Shown here in pieces: positions 9,001 to 14,796 of a stretch of 19,836 bases of DNA. A program made the position numbers and the translations under genes. The notes beneath the pieces are model-generated. The model was not told where the DNA came from, ran no database searches, and saw nothing but the letters and a program-made list of their open reading frames with translations. This DNA is from Clostridia bacterium. Lineage in GTDB: Bacteria; Bacillota_A; Clostridia; UMGS1883; HGM11501. The stretch spans positions 1-19,836 of the forward strand of contig JAFXHP010000116.1 of assembly GCA_017536285.1 (NCBI GenBank). Reading direction: 5' to 3'. The first letter of the stretch is position 1. Each line of letters opens with the position of its first letter.

Positions 9001-9080
9001 TAATTAACAATTCCCTGCATCCATGTTTTTACAAGCTTTATGGTTTGATAAACATTAATTTTATACTTGTTAAACAACAT
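6036..9080 (-). CDS. Alpha-mannosidase, glycoside hydrolase family 38
   Basis: Retaining zinc-dependent alpha-mannosidase removing terminal alpha-mannose from oligosaccharides. There is no signal peptide, so it should act in the cytoplasm on imported glycans. The order is an N-terminal beta region (1-235), the GH38 catalytic barrel with IGHTHIDVAWQW near 241 (zinc ligands His245/Asp247), LWLPDVFGYSAAMPQI near 353 with the nucleophile Asp357, FGHGDGGGGPT at 453, and NQFHDVIPGSSI near 574 with zinc ligand His577, followed by C-terminal beta domains. The 1014-residue length fits bacterial GH38 enzymes. AGAGGTGAT precedes ATG 9080. It is monocistronic, with a terminator behind it and a promoter overlapping a 34-bp palindrome, so it is probably repressed or induced by a dimeric regulator. 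Exact linkage specificity is not readable. Confidence 0.95.
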   Translation of the reverse strand: MLFNKYKINVYQTIKLVKTWMQGIVNYVSDIEYFPCEYKKNSDIPYGDERFVPLSGKIPGGKDNHSWVHFKFKTEDAAKYPHHKPYLRVRTSNIGTWDALNPQGMLYLDGHLVSGLDINHTEYHLEFSKEYDAYIYFYTGMNDCPAYDFNAGVQYLDTLMEKLYYDLSVPYDASECFPEGSDRSMLIMKYLEEACLMIDMRNIGSGEFYDSIRKADEFLETEFYGKACGNDNTLCEKVALIGHTHIDVAWQWTYAQTREKTQRSFANVLSLMNQYPEFKFMSSQAQLYKYLKEEDPHTYECVKQAIKEGRWESEGAMWVEADCNLIGGESMIRQVTTGKKFFKDEFGVDHKILWLPDVFGYSAAMPQILKKAGVTSFVTSKISWNEDNKMPFDTFWWKGIDGSEMFTYFITAQDHGSSQFYTTYVGRVTPSMVLGTWERYQQKDLNDTVMITFGHGDGGGGPTREMLEQSRRIEKGIPGIPRTEMQNPTEFMEKVKENFIESTKALPEVPKWVGELYLENHRGTYTTQAKNKLYNRRSEFLLQRLEALSSLDMIMGGSYPKEKIDEFWEGVLLNQFHDVIPGSSIREVYDDTDKMYEEILSCGSEIEKAKLSAIADKMETKDGLVVYNPNGFESDGFVTYNGEKCHVKNIPAFGFKALAPEAKKTEVMVSGKTAENRYFVLKLDDCGNIESLYDKRADKEIFRSGEKGNVFCYHEDRSPIHDAWNIDKQSLYKKYEITVPAEIEPFCDEVSAGFIVKRTLEKSEIRQKIVLYDDVARVDFETEVSWNEDHNLLRVYFPMNVKADKATYEIQFGHVERATHSNTSWDYSKFEVMGHKWVDVSDAGYGVSLLNDCKYGYYAEGSNIGLTLLKAPTFPDPKADIGEHKFTYSIYPHEGSFREGGTIEEAYKLNNPLLFVETKAHAGEMGDEYSLVSSDKKNVIIETVKKAEDSDDLIVRLYDAYNMETKANITFGFDVKEVYITDLMENEETKLEISGRSVKVPVSNFEIVTLKIKR

Positions 9081-9097
9081 ATAATCACCTCTTTTTT

Positions 9098-9126
9098 AGT
9101 ATACTAAAAAAAAATATATAAGTCAA
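9098..9126 (-). promoter_or_regulatory. Sigma-A promoter of the alpha-mannosidase gene
   Basis: TTGACT (9126-9121), 17 bp and TATACT (9103-9098) form a near-consensus promoter on the minus strand. The -35 box is one half of the central palindrome at 9112-9145, so a protein bound there would block it. Confidence 0.8.
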
Positions 9127-9145
9127 TATATTGACTTATATATTT
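9112..9145. promoter_or_regulatory. Perfect 34-bp palindrome, candidate shared operator
   Basis: Positions 9112-9145 are a perfect inverted repeat centred between 9128 and 9129, with core AAGTCAATATATTGACTT and AT-rich arms. It contains the -35 boxes of both divergent promoters, one per half-site. It is too early in either transcript to act as an RNA hairpin (upstream of both predicted starts), so a DNA-binding dimer is the likelier reader. The regulator is unknown; no regulator gene is adjacent. Confidence 0.65.
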
Positions 9146-9159
9146 ATGTGTGATATTAT
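9131..9159 (+). promoter_or_regulatory. Sigma-A promoter of the small zinc-ribbon gene
   Basis: TTGACT (9131-9136), 17 bp and TATTAT (9154-9159), with a TGA just before the -10 giving an extended -10 form. The -35 box lies in the right half of the palindrome. A TATAAT at 9157-9162 would need a 20-bp spacer and is less likely. Confidence 0.7.
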
Positions 9160-9174
9160 AATAATAAAGATTAG

Positions 9175-9186
9175 TTAACATGTTAA
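9175..9186. repeat. 12-bp perfect palindrome in the leader of the zinc-ribbon gene
   Basis: TTAACATGTTAA is a perfect palindrome between the predicted transcription start (about 9166) and the ribosome site. It could be a second operator. Chance is possible in such AT-rich sequence. Confidence 0.4.
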
Positions 9187-9215
9187 TTAATTCATATCGA
9201 TAAGGAGGTCTTTTT

Positions 9216-9482
9216 ATGTGGAAATGCCCTAATTGCGGTCAGAAAAACAGAATTGATACCTGCACAAAATGCGGTACGGAAAAAGCAGCAGAGTCGAAAG
9301 GCTCAATTTCTTCATTAAATTTCATTCTTATGGCAATTTTATCCCTTGCCATCATCATCGGCATTTTCTTTGCCGCAGACACTGCGATAGATTATAAAAA
9401 GAGACAGGAATCATATAACTATCAGGAAGAAATAACCGGAGAGCCCGATGTTGCTCCCGTAATAGAACAGACAGCAGAATAA
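9216..9482 (+). CDS. Small zinc-ribbon protein with one membrane segment
   Basis: An 88-residue protein of unknown function. The N-terminus MWKCPNCGQ...CTKCG carries two CxxC pairs (C4/C7 and C16/C19), forming a zinc ribbon of the double-zinc-ribbon/DUF type found on many Firmicute membrane proteins. One hydrophobic segment follows at about 33-55, then a charged tail of about 33 residues. With no signal cleavage site, the ribbon is probably cytoplasmic and the tail outside. AAGGAGGT seven bases before ATG 9216 is a very strong ribosome site. It diverges from the mannosidase gene and shares its palindromic control region, which is the only functional hint. Confidence 0.83.
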   Translation: MWKCPNCGQKNRIDTCTKCGTEKAAESKGSISSLNFILMAILSLAIIIGIFFAADTAIDYKKRQESYNYQEEITGEPDVAPVIEQTAE

Positions 9483-9519
9483 AAATAAAAGGGTGTGCAA
9501 TGCACACCCTTTTATTTTT
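9481..9519. terminator. Bidirectional terminator between the zinc-ribbon gene and pyrR
   Basis: The hairpin AAAAGGGTGTGC / GCACACCCTTTT is perfectly symmetric, with A- and T-runs on both sides. It overlaps the stop codons of both convergent genes (9480-9482 and 9512-9514) and should stop transcription from either direction. Confidence 0.9.
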
Positions 9520-10051
9520 CGTATAATTCAATTGAGTCTTTTCCGTCGGTTTCGGAAAGGAGAACCTTTATAAGCTCTGACTTGGATGTGGGAATGTTTT
9601 TCCCCACAAAATCAGGACGGATAGGAAGCTCCCTGTGTCCACGGTCGACAATCGCTGCAAGCTTTATCTTTTCCGCCCTTCCCATTTTGAGAAGTGCAGA
9701 AAGTGCCGCCCGCACCGTTCTTCCCGTACATATAACATCATCCGTTAAGATAATTTCTTTTCCTTCAGTATCAAAGCCGATGTCAGTTGCGGAAATTTCA
9801 GGCTCCGTCAATGCGTTTTCTTTTAAATCGTCACGGTATAAGGTAATATCAAGAATTCCCACAGGAACCTTTATTCCTTCAATTTTTTCAATGCACTCAC
9901 TTAATCTTTGTGCAAAAGGCACTCCTCTTGTTTTTATTCCCACAAGACAAAGCTTTTCGGGATCATCTGTATTTTCCAGAATTTCGTGAGCGATTCTTTT
10001 TATACTGCGGTTTAACGTATCCGCATCATAGAGTACAGACTTGAATTTCAT
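9512..10051 (-). CDS. pyrR: Pyrimidine operon attenuator / uracil phosphoribosyltransferase PyrR
   Basis: PyrR binds hairpins in pyrimidine gene leaders when UMP is high and promotes termination; it often also has weak uracil phosphoribosyltransferase activity. The 179-residue protein matches family length. The PRPP-binding loop ILTDDVICTGRT is at 101-112, LVGIKTRG at 36-43, and the C-terminal signature VDRGHRELPIRPDF and GKNIPTSKSE are intact. ATG 10051 gives the normal N-terminus, although AAGGA is unusually close (about 2 nt). It lies 50 nt after uraA and behind a strong hairpin, so its expression depends on read-through or on regulated antitermination. Confidence 0.95.
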   Translation of the reverse strand: MKFKSVLYDADTLNRSIKRIAHEILENTDDPEKLCLVGIKTRGVPFAQRLSECIEKIEGIKVPVGILDITLYRDDLKENALTEPEISATDIGFDTEGKEIILTDDVICTGRTVRAALSALLKMGRAEKIKLAAIVDRGHRELPIRPDFVGKNIPTSKSELIKVLLSETDGKDSIELYEK

Positions 10052-10066
10052 ATCCTTAAATTTATA

Positions 10067-10092
10067 AAAGGGACTCCCGAAGGAGTCCCTTT
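10067..10092 (-). terminator. Terminator-like hairpin between uraA and pyrR, possible attenuator
   Basis: On the minus strand an 11-bp perfect stem AAAGGGACTCC / GGAGTCCCTTT is capped by a UUCG tetraloop closed by C-G, followed by TTTAT. Just upstream AAGGAGT (10103-10097), overlapping the uraA stop, is complementary to ACTCCTT (10086-10080) inside the hairpin, so a weaker competing structure is possible. There is no room for a promoter between this hairpin and pyrR. Confidence 0.72.
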
Positions 10093-10101
10093 ATTCACTC
10101 C

Positions 10102-11475
10102 TTATTCCTGCTCTTTTGCTTTTGATAAAATAATATTTGTAATTATACCAAGGATAAGAGCACAAGCAATACCGGTGATTGTAACCTTGCCAATCTGCAT
10201 AGCTACTCCGCCGATACCTGCGATTAAGATTACGCTTACTACGAAGAGGTTCTTGTTCTGCTCAAGGTCAACCTTCTGTATCATCTTAAGACCGGATACT
10301 GCAATGAATCCGTAGAGAGTTATGCATACGCCACCCATTACGCAACCGGGGATAGAATCAAGGAAAGCAACGAAGGGTGAGATAAATGCAACAAACAGTG
10401 CCATGATGGCAGTAGTTATTATTGTATATACGGAAGCGTTCTTTGTGATAGCTACGCATCCAACGGATTCACCGTAAGTAGTATTGGGACATCCTCCAAA
10501 GAATGCACCAACCATGGAGCCGACACCGTCACCAAGAAGTGTTCTGTGAAGACCGGGTTCTTCCAAAAGGTCATGCTCAATGATTGAGCTTAAGTTCTTA
10601 TGGTCAGCAATATGCTCAGCAAATACAACGAAGGCAACGGGTGCATAAGCAACAGCGATTGTTGCAACGTATGTCCAGTTAAATTCTCCTATGCCCTTGA
10701 ATGCTTCAATGAAAGTATATTTAGGAACAGCAAGAAATGTTTTAAGTGTAACGCCTTCTGCAACCAGAGCCTTGAAAGGTGCAAAATCAATAATTATAAG
10801 AGCTTCATTTCCTGTGCTTATACCTATTACAGTGAATATTAAGGCAACAGCATAGCCGGCAAGAATACCGATGATAAAGGGAATCAGCTTTGCCATTCTC
10901 TTACCGTATGTTGCACAAAGGATAACCACTGCCAAAGTAACCATTGCACAGATGAAGGATACCCATGCAGAAGTTGACATAAGGAACGCCGAACCGTCTG
11001 CATTCTTAGGACCGTATGAGAATACATCGTTTATTGCCGCACCTGCAAGTGAAAGACCAATAAGTGCAACTGTTGGTCCGATTACAACAGGGGGCATAAG
11101 CTTATTAATCCAGTTAACTCCTGCTACCTTAACAACAAGTGCTATAATTACATATACAAAACCTGCTATTAATGCTCCGATGATAAGACCGAGATAACCG
11201 AGAGACATTGATACTCCCCCTGCAAAAGCTGCAAGCATCGAGGGAATAAATGCGAAAGAAGAACCCAAAAATACCGGGCTCCTTCCCTTTGTGAAGAGAA
11301 CATAAACCAAGGTTCCGATACCGGCTCCGAAAAGAGCCGCAGAAGCTGACATTCCATTTCCTACAATTGCAGGAACAGCAATTGTTGCCGCCATAATTGC
11401 CAGAAGCTGCTGAATAGCAAAAACAATCAACTGACCGAAAGCGGGCTTGTCTTTTACGCCATAAATCATTTTCAT
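10102..11475 (-). CDS. uraA: Uracil permease (NCS2 family)
   Basis: Membrane uracil:proton symporter supplying uracil for pyrimidine salvage. The 457-residue protein is strongly hydrophobic with about 14 expected membrane segments. It carries the UraA features VVFAEHIADHKNL (the AEH Glu) and GGCPNTTYGESVG (NTTYGE Glu), the substrate-contacting glutamates Glu241 and Glu290 of E. coli UraA; these favour uracil over xanthine/urate. ATG 11475 is chosen: GGAGG lies 9 nt upstream, and the 17 codons further upstream in frame run through the leader terminator. pyrR follows. The leader looks like a PyrR attenuator. Also called pyrP in Bacillus. Confidence 0.93.
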   Translation of the reverse strand: MKMIYGVKDKPAFGQLIVFAIQQLLAIMAATIAVPAIVGNGMSASAALFGAGIGTLVYVLFTKGRSPVFLGSSFAFIPSMLAAFAGGVSMSLGYLGLIIGALIAGFVYVIIALVVKVAGVNWINKLMPPVVIGPTVALIGLSLAGAAINDVFSYGPKNADGSAFLMSTSAWVSFICAMVTLAVVILCATYGKRMAKLIPFIIGILAGYAVALIFTVIGISTGNEALIIIDFAPFKALVAEGVTLKTFLAVPKYTFIEAFKGIGEFNWTYVATIAVAYAPVAFVVFAEHIADHKNLSSIIEHDLLEEPGLHRTLLGDGVGSMVGAFFGGCPNTTYGESVGCVAITKNASVYTIITTAIMALFVAFISPFVAFLDSIPGCVMGGVCITLYGFIAVSGLKMIQKVDLEQNKNLFVVSVILIAGIGGVAMQIGKVTITGIACALILGIITNIILSKAKEQE

Positions 11476-11502
11476 TTTTACCGACCTCCATAAATTTTTT
11501 AC

Positions 11503-11542
11503 AAAAAAACACCTTGTCCGCAGCAAAAACAGACAAGGTGTT
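11503..11542 (-). terminator. Leader terminator upstream of uraA
   Basis: On the minus strand AACACCTTGTC / GACAAGGTGTT forms an 11-bp perfect stem with a 13-nt loop, followed by seven T's, ending about 28 nt before the uraA start codon. A terminator between promoter and gene implies attenuation. It could also stop read-through from the SLH gene, which has no clear terminator of its own. Confidence 0.82.
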
Positions 11543-11562
11543 ATAATGCTTAATCAAAAGTC

Positions 11563-11593
11563 TCTTGCCGATGTCTCTGCATCGAATTAAAGA
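11563..11593 (-). promoter_or_regulatory. Candidate PyrR-binding hairpin in the uraA leader
   Basis: The minus-strand RNA reads CGAUG-CAGAGA-CAUCG (11584-11569): a 5-bp upper stem with a hexaloop matching the PyrR loop CNGNGA. A lower UCUU/AAGA stem is separated by an internal loop of 5 and 2 nt. The closing pairs differ from the Bacillus consensus, which has UC opposite GG. GGCAAG (11569-11564) at its 3' foot could instead pair with CUUGUC (11537-11532) of the terminator, giving the antiterminator. The uraA-pyrR context supports the reading. Confidence 0.5.
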
Positions 11594-11610
11594 TATCTTT
11601 TCCAAAAAAC

Positions 11611-11639
11611 AGTATATCATTAATTCCTTTTTTTGTAAA
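11611..11639 (-). promoter_or_regulatory. Sigma-A promoter of uraA-pyrR
   Basis: TTTACA (11639-11634), 17 bp and TATACT (11616-11611) on the minus strand. The predicted start near 11604 leaves a leader of about 130 nt, long enough for the two alternative hairpins described. It lies 22 nt beyond the SLH-gene stop. Confidence 0.77.
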
Positions 11640-11661
11640 GACCTTTTTCGGCAAAATCCGA

Positions 11662-14600
11662 TTATTTTTTAACTCTGTCAACCAAACCTGCAAGTCTCGC
11701 AAGAATAGTCGCCGCTTCAGCTCTTATGATGTTGCTTTCAGGACGGAAGGTTCCTTCCGCATCGTTACCGGCAAGAATACCTGCATTGTAAAGAGCATAA
11801 ATCTCAGCACCGTATTTTCCTGTAGCGGAAACATCGGGAATACTCCATGAATTCATGGCACTAAGCTTGTCGGGCGTAACACTGTGATAGAAGATATAAG
11901 CCATTTCCGCTCTGGTTACATAGCGGTTATAATCTGCAAAGTCGCTTTCCTTTATAATTCCGTTGGCAACGGCATAGTTTACATATACCGTATACCACAT
12001 ATCTCCTGTGGGAACAAAATCGGAATCAGCACCGCCCTTTGCCTGGTTGTGGATTCTGCACGCCATTGTAATAGCCTCTGCAACCGTCATATATCCTTCG
12101 GGATTAAAGGTGGTATCTCCCGTACCTTTCATGAGCCCTGCTCCACATACCTTATATACAATATCCTTGTACCAGCTTGTTTCCGCAACGTCGGCAAATA
12201 CCTTCTGGGGTGCGGCAGGCTGTGCTTTTTCCACCACTTCAATTTTAACATAGCCTGTAAAATTATCGCCTTCATTACTCTGTCCGAAGTAGGAAATTGA
12301 AGCGGTTCCCTTAAAGCCCTCCGAAGGAATAAATGTTACATCCGTGATGTTCGGTTTTCTGTCGGTATAGAATGTGGAGCCCGCGGAAATAAGAGTCTGA
12401 TTAGCCTCGCCGTAGTAGAGATAGAGTGCACCGGCACCGCCTGCCACTGCACCAAACCTTACGCTCATACAGGGAGATTCTGTCGCTCTTACGGAGGCAT
12501 CGTTAAATTCGGTATATCCCATTTTAATTCCCGCATCAGATACACCTTTATAGTTTACCGTTGTATCAACGGCAGGGGCACTCTCTCCGCTGTAGGTGAT
12601 TTTTATGGTTCCGGGATAGCCTGTGCTGCTTGCATAAGCCGTGTAATTGATAGTAACCGTTCCGGTATATCCCTTCTTGGGAACGAAGCTTACATTTTTA
12701 AGGGCATTGGTTGTTCCGGAATAATAATACTTATCAGAAGAGGTTACCTTTTCCTCATCGTCCCCGTCATAGTCATAGTAAAGAGTTCCGGCACTTGCAG
12801 AAGGAATGGAGAACTTTATGTAGCTTAAGGTTTTTCCGGACGCTTTCTTAAACGCGGAGTTAAGGCTTGATGCATTCATGATCACTTCCTGGTCAACAGA
12901 TACTTTTACATTGATGGTCTCAATATCTCCATCTTCATCCTCGTCATCACCGTCTGCATCCTTCACTTTAATGGTTATCTTTCCCTCAATATATTTACTT
13001 GAGGTATAATAGCCCTTATAGGTAATGGTTACTGTTCCCGAATAACTCTTTTTAGGAACAAAGGTAATATCCGAAATATCGGGGTCGTCGTCATAGAGAA
13101 ACTCGTCGCCCTTTGCGATTTTCTCTTCATCCGAACCATCATAGTCATAGTAAAGCACGCCCGCTGTTGTGGAAGGTACGGTTTTGAATTCTATGCCCAG
13201 AAGGTCTTCTCCCGCATCGTCGAATACATCGTAAAAATCGTCGCCGTCAAAGGTTAGCTCATCGTCGTTGTATACGCTGTAGGTTACTGTATCAACGTCA
13301 TAATCGTCATCATCTTCGTCATCGTCGCCGTCTGCGTCCTTTATCCTGATGGATATCTTTCCCTCAATATACTTACTTGAGGTATAATACCCCTTATAAG
13401 TGATACTTACTGTACCTGTCTTTCCGGACTTGGGAATAAAAGCGATATCGGAAATGTCGGGGTCGTCGTCATAGAGAAACTCGTCGCCCTTTGCGATTTT
13501 TTCTTCATCAGAGCCTTCATAGTCATAGTAAAGGGTTCCGTAAGTAGTTGAGGGAATGGTTTTAAATTCAAGACTGATAAAATCTTCTCCCGCATCGTCG
13601 AATACATCGTAGAAATCGTCGCCTTCAAACCAAAGCTCATCGTCGTTGTATACGGTGTAGGTTACTGTATCAACGTCGTAATCGTCATCATCCTCATCGT
13701 CAGAATCGGAAACCTTGATTTTCACAGTACCGGAAAATTCCTTACCGCTTATGTTTTCACCGGTATACTTAATTGTAACCGTTCCCGAATAACTGGCCTT
13801 CGGAACAAAGGAAACATCCGAAATATCGGGGTCATCGTCATAGTAAAATTCGTCGCTCTTGGAAACCTTTTCTTCGTCGGAGCCGTCATAGTCATAGTAA
13901 AGTATACCGTAGGTTGATGACGGAAGAGTAAAGGTTACATAATCTAAATTCTTTCCGGTAGCAGACTTACATACACTGTTGAACTTGGAGCCGGAAAATT
14001 CTATTGCATCTCCGCCGTTATCTCCGCTTAAGCTTATTGCACTTGCAGTTTTGCTTTCCTCTTCAACTATTATCTTTATTTCCCCTTCGATTTCAGGGTC
14101 GGATGAGTTTGTGCCGTAAAGAATAATTGCTATTGTAATTTCACATTCCTTTTTGGGGACAAAGGAAATATCATCAATCCAGGTTTTTTTGATCTTTTCA
14201 CCTTTTATTATTTTTTCTTGATCTTCTCCGTCGTAATCATAATAGAGCACGCCGTAGGTGGTTGAGGGAAGCTTGGGAATCTCAAAGGATTTGAAAGTTT
14301 TTCCTGTAGCATCGTTATATGCCTTTGAAAAATCGTCTGCTTCGAACTCTATCGGATCTTCTGTGTCGCCCTCATAGGTAATGGTGGCAGCATCTTCCGG
14401 AGTATCGTCACCCGTGGTACCGTCGCCCGTGGTACTATCACCCGTAGTACCGTCACCCGTAGTACCGTCACCCGTGGTACCGTCGCCCGTGGTACTATCA
14501 CCCGTAGTACCGTCACCCGTGGTACCGTCACCCGTGGTACCGTCGCCCGTGGTACTATCACCCGTAGTACCGTCACCCGTGGTATCGTCGCCCGTGGTAT

Positions 14601-14781
14601 CGTCACCTGTAGTAACGTCGCCTGTAGTAACGTCGCCTGTAGTAACGTCGCCTGTAGTAACGTCGCCTGTGTCTTCCGCTGCAGGTGTTGTATCCGCTTC
14701 TTCCGCAAACACGCTGACTGCGGAGCAAATCATGGTGAATACCAGTAAAAACGCCAGAATCTTCATTGCAATGTTTTTCAT
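11662..14781 (-). CDS. Secreted S-layer-type protein with pentapeptide repeats, six beta-rich repeats and three SLH modules
   Basis: A 1039-residue cell-surface protein of unknown specific function. Residues 1-26 are a signal peptide (cut after AVSVFA). Residues 40-124 are 17 units of DxTTG (x = V, D, G or S), a flexible Thr/Asp linker. Six repeats follow at about 133-241, 247-358, 370-481, 496-608, 620-731 and 739-850, each with LPSTTYGxLYYDYDG, a middle DISDVSFVPK and a closing GTVTIxYxGY...GxVxIKV; they resemble cadherin-like/Ig-like beta sandwiches. Repeats 2-4 are joined by Asp-rich spacers that could bind calcium. Three SLH modules (about 861-911, 926-967, 981-1033) should anchor it to pyruvylated wall polymer. 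Start: AAAGGATGA lies 8 nt before ATG 14781. It sits 15 nt after the VTC gene, so it is probably transcribed with it. Confidence 0.9.
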   Translation of the reverse strand: MKNIAMKILAFLLVFTMICSAVSVFAEEADTTPAAEDTGDVTTGDVTTGDVTTGDVTTGDDTTGDDTTGDGTTGDSTTGDGTTGDGTTGDGTTGDSTTGDGTTGDGTTGDGTTGDSTTGDGTTGDDTPEDAATITYEGDTEDPIEFEADDFSKAYNDATGKTFKSFEIPKLPSTTYGVLYYDYDGEDQEKIIKGEKIKKTWIDDISFVPKKECEITIAIILYGTNSSDPEIEGEIKIIVEEESKTASAISLSGDNGGDAIEFSGSKFNSVCKSATGKNLDYVTFTLPSSTYGILYYDYDGSDEEKVSKSDEFYYDDDPDISDVSFVPKASYSGTVTIKYTGENISGKEFSGTVKIKVSDSDDEDDDDYDVDTVTYTVYNDDELWFEGDDFYDVFDDAGEDFISLEFKTIPSTTYGTLYYDYEGSDEEKIAKGDEFLYDDDPDISDIAFIPKSGKTGTVSITYKGYYTSSKYIEGKISIRIKDADGDDDEDDDDYDVDTVTYSVYNDDELTFDGDDFYDVFDDAGEDLLGIEFKTVPSTTAGVLYYDYDGSDEEKIAKGDEFLYDDDPDISDITFVPKKSYSGTVTITYKGYYTSSKYIEGKITIKVKDADGDDEDEDGDIETINVKVSVDQEVIMNASSLNSAFKKASGKTLSYIKFSIPSASAGTLYYDYDGDDEEKVTSSDKYYYSGTTNALKNVSFVPKKGYTGTVTINYTAYASSTGYPGTIKITYSGESAPAVDTTVNYKGVSDAGIKMGYTEFNDASVRATESPCMSVRFGAVAGGAGALYLYYGEANQTLISAGSTFYTDRKPNITDVTFIPSEGFKGTASISYFGQSNEGDNFTGYVKIEVVEKAQPAAPQKVFADVAETSWYKDIVYKVCGAGLMKGTGDTTFNPEGYMTVAEAITMACRIHNQAKGGADSDFVPTGDMWYTVYVNYAVANGIIKESDFADYNRYVTRAEMAYIFYHSVTPDKLSAMNSWSIPDVSATGKYGAEIYALYNAGILAGNDAEGTFRPESNIIRAEAATILARLAGLVDRVKK
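12925..13674 (-). repeat. Tandem 378-bp duplication encoding surface-protein repeats 3 and 4
   Basis: Two consecutive units with a 378-bp period (126 codons; residues 370-495 and 496-619) share long identical blocks at the DNA level, for example around 13081 and 13459. The encoded units differ at only scattered residues, while the other four repeats are much more divergent. This points to recent tandem duplication or gene conversion. Confidence 0.85.
14410..14664 (-). repeat. 15-bp minisatellite (17 units) with a 60-bp higher-order repeat
   Basis: Seventeen tandem 15-bp units encode DxTTG. Within it, three near-identical 60-bp blocks (14411-14470, 14471-14530, 14531-14590), each coding three DGTTG-type units and one DSTTG, differ at only a few bases. 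The end nearest the signal peptide holds four DVTTG units. The period is a multiple of three, so changes in copy number keep the frame and only alter linker length. Confidence 0.95.
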
Positions 14782-14796
14782 TTAAGTCATCCTTTC

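Noticed and set aside
11476..11526. 17-codon N-terminal extension of uraA
   Set aside because: It would run through the leader terminator hairpin and ribosome site. ATG 11475 follows GGAGG and matches the family start.
11476..11640. Purine or other riboswitch before the permease gene
   Set aside because: The conserved purine-aptamer loops are not present. The hairpin, hexaloop and pyrR context fit a PyrR leader better.
14410..14664. Regular tandem repeat considered as a CRISPR array
   Set aside because: Units are contiguous 15-mers without unique spacers and code in frame for DxTTG.
14381..14785. Long plus-strand reading frame with repeated VVPSP units
   Set aside because: It is the antisense of the 15-bp minisatellite of the SLH gene. 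The repeat simply lacks stops in that frame, and there is no ribosome site.
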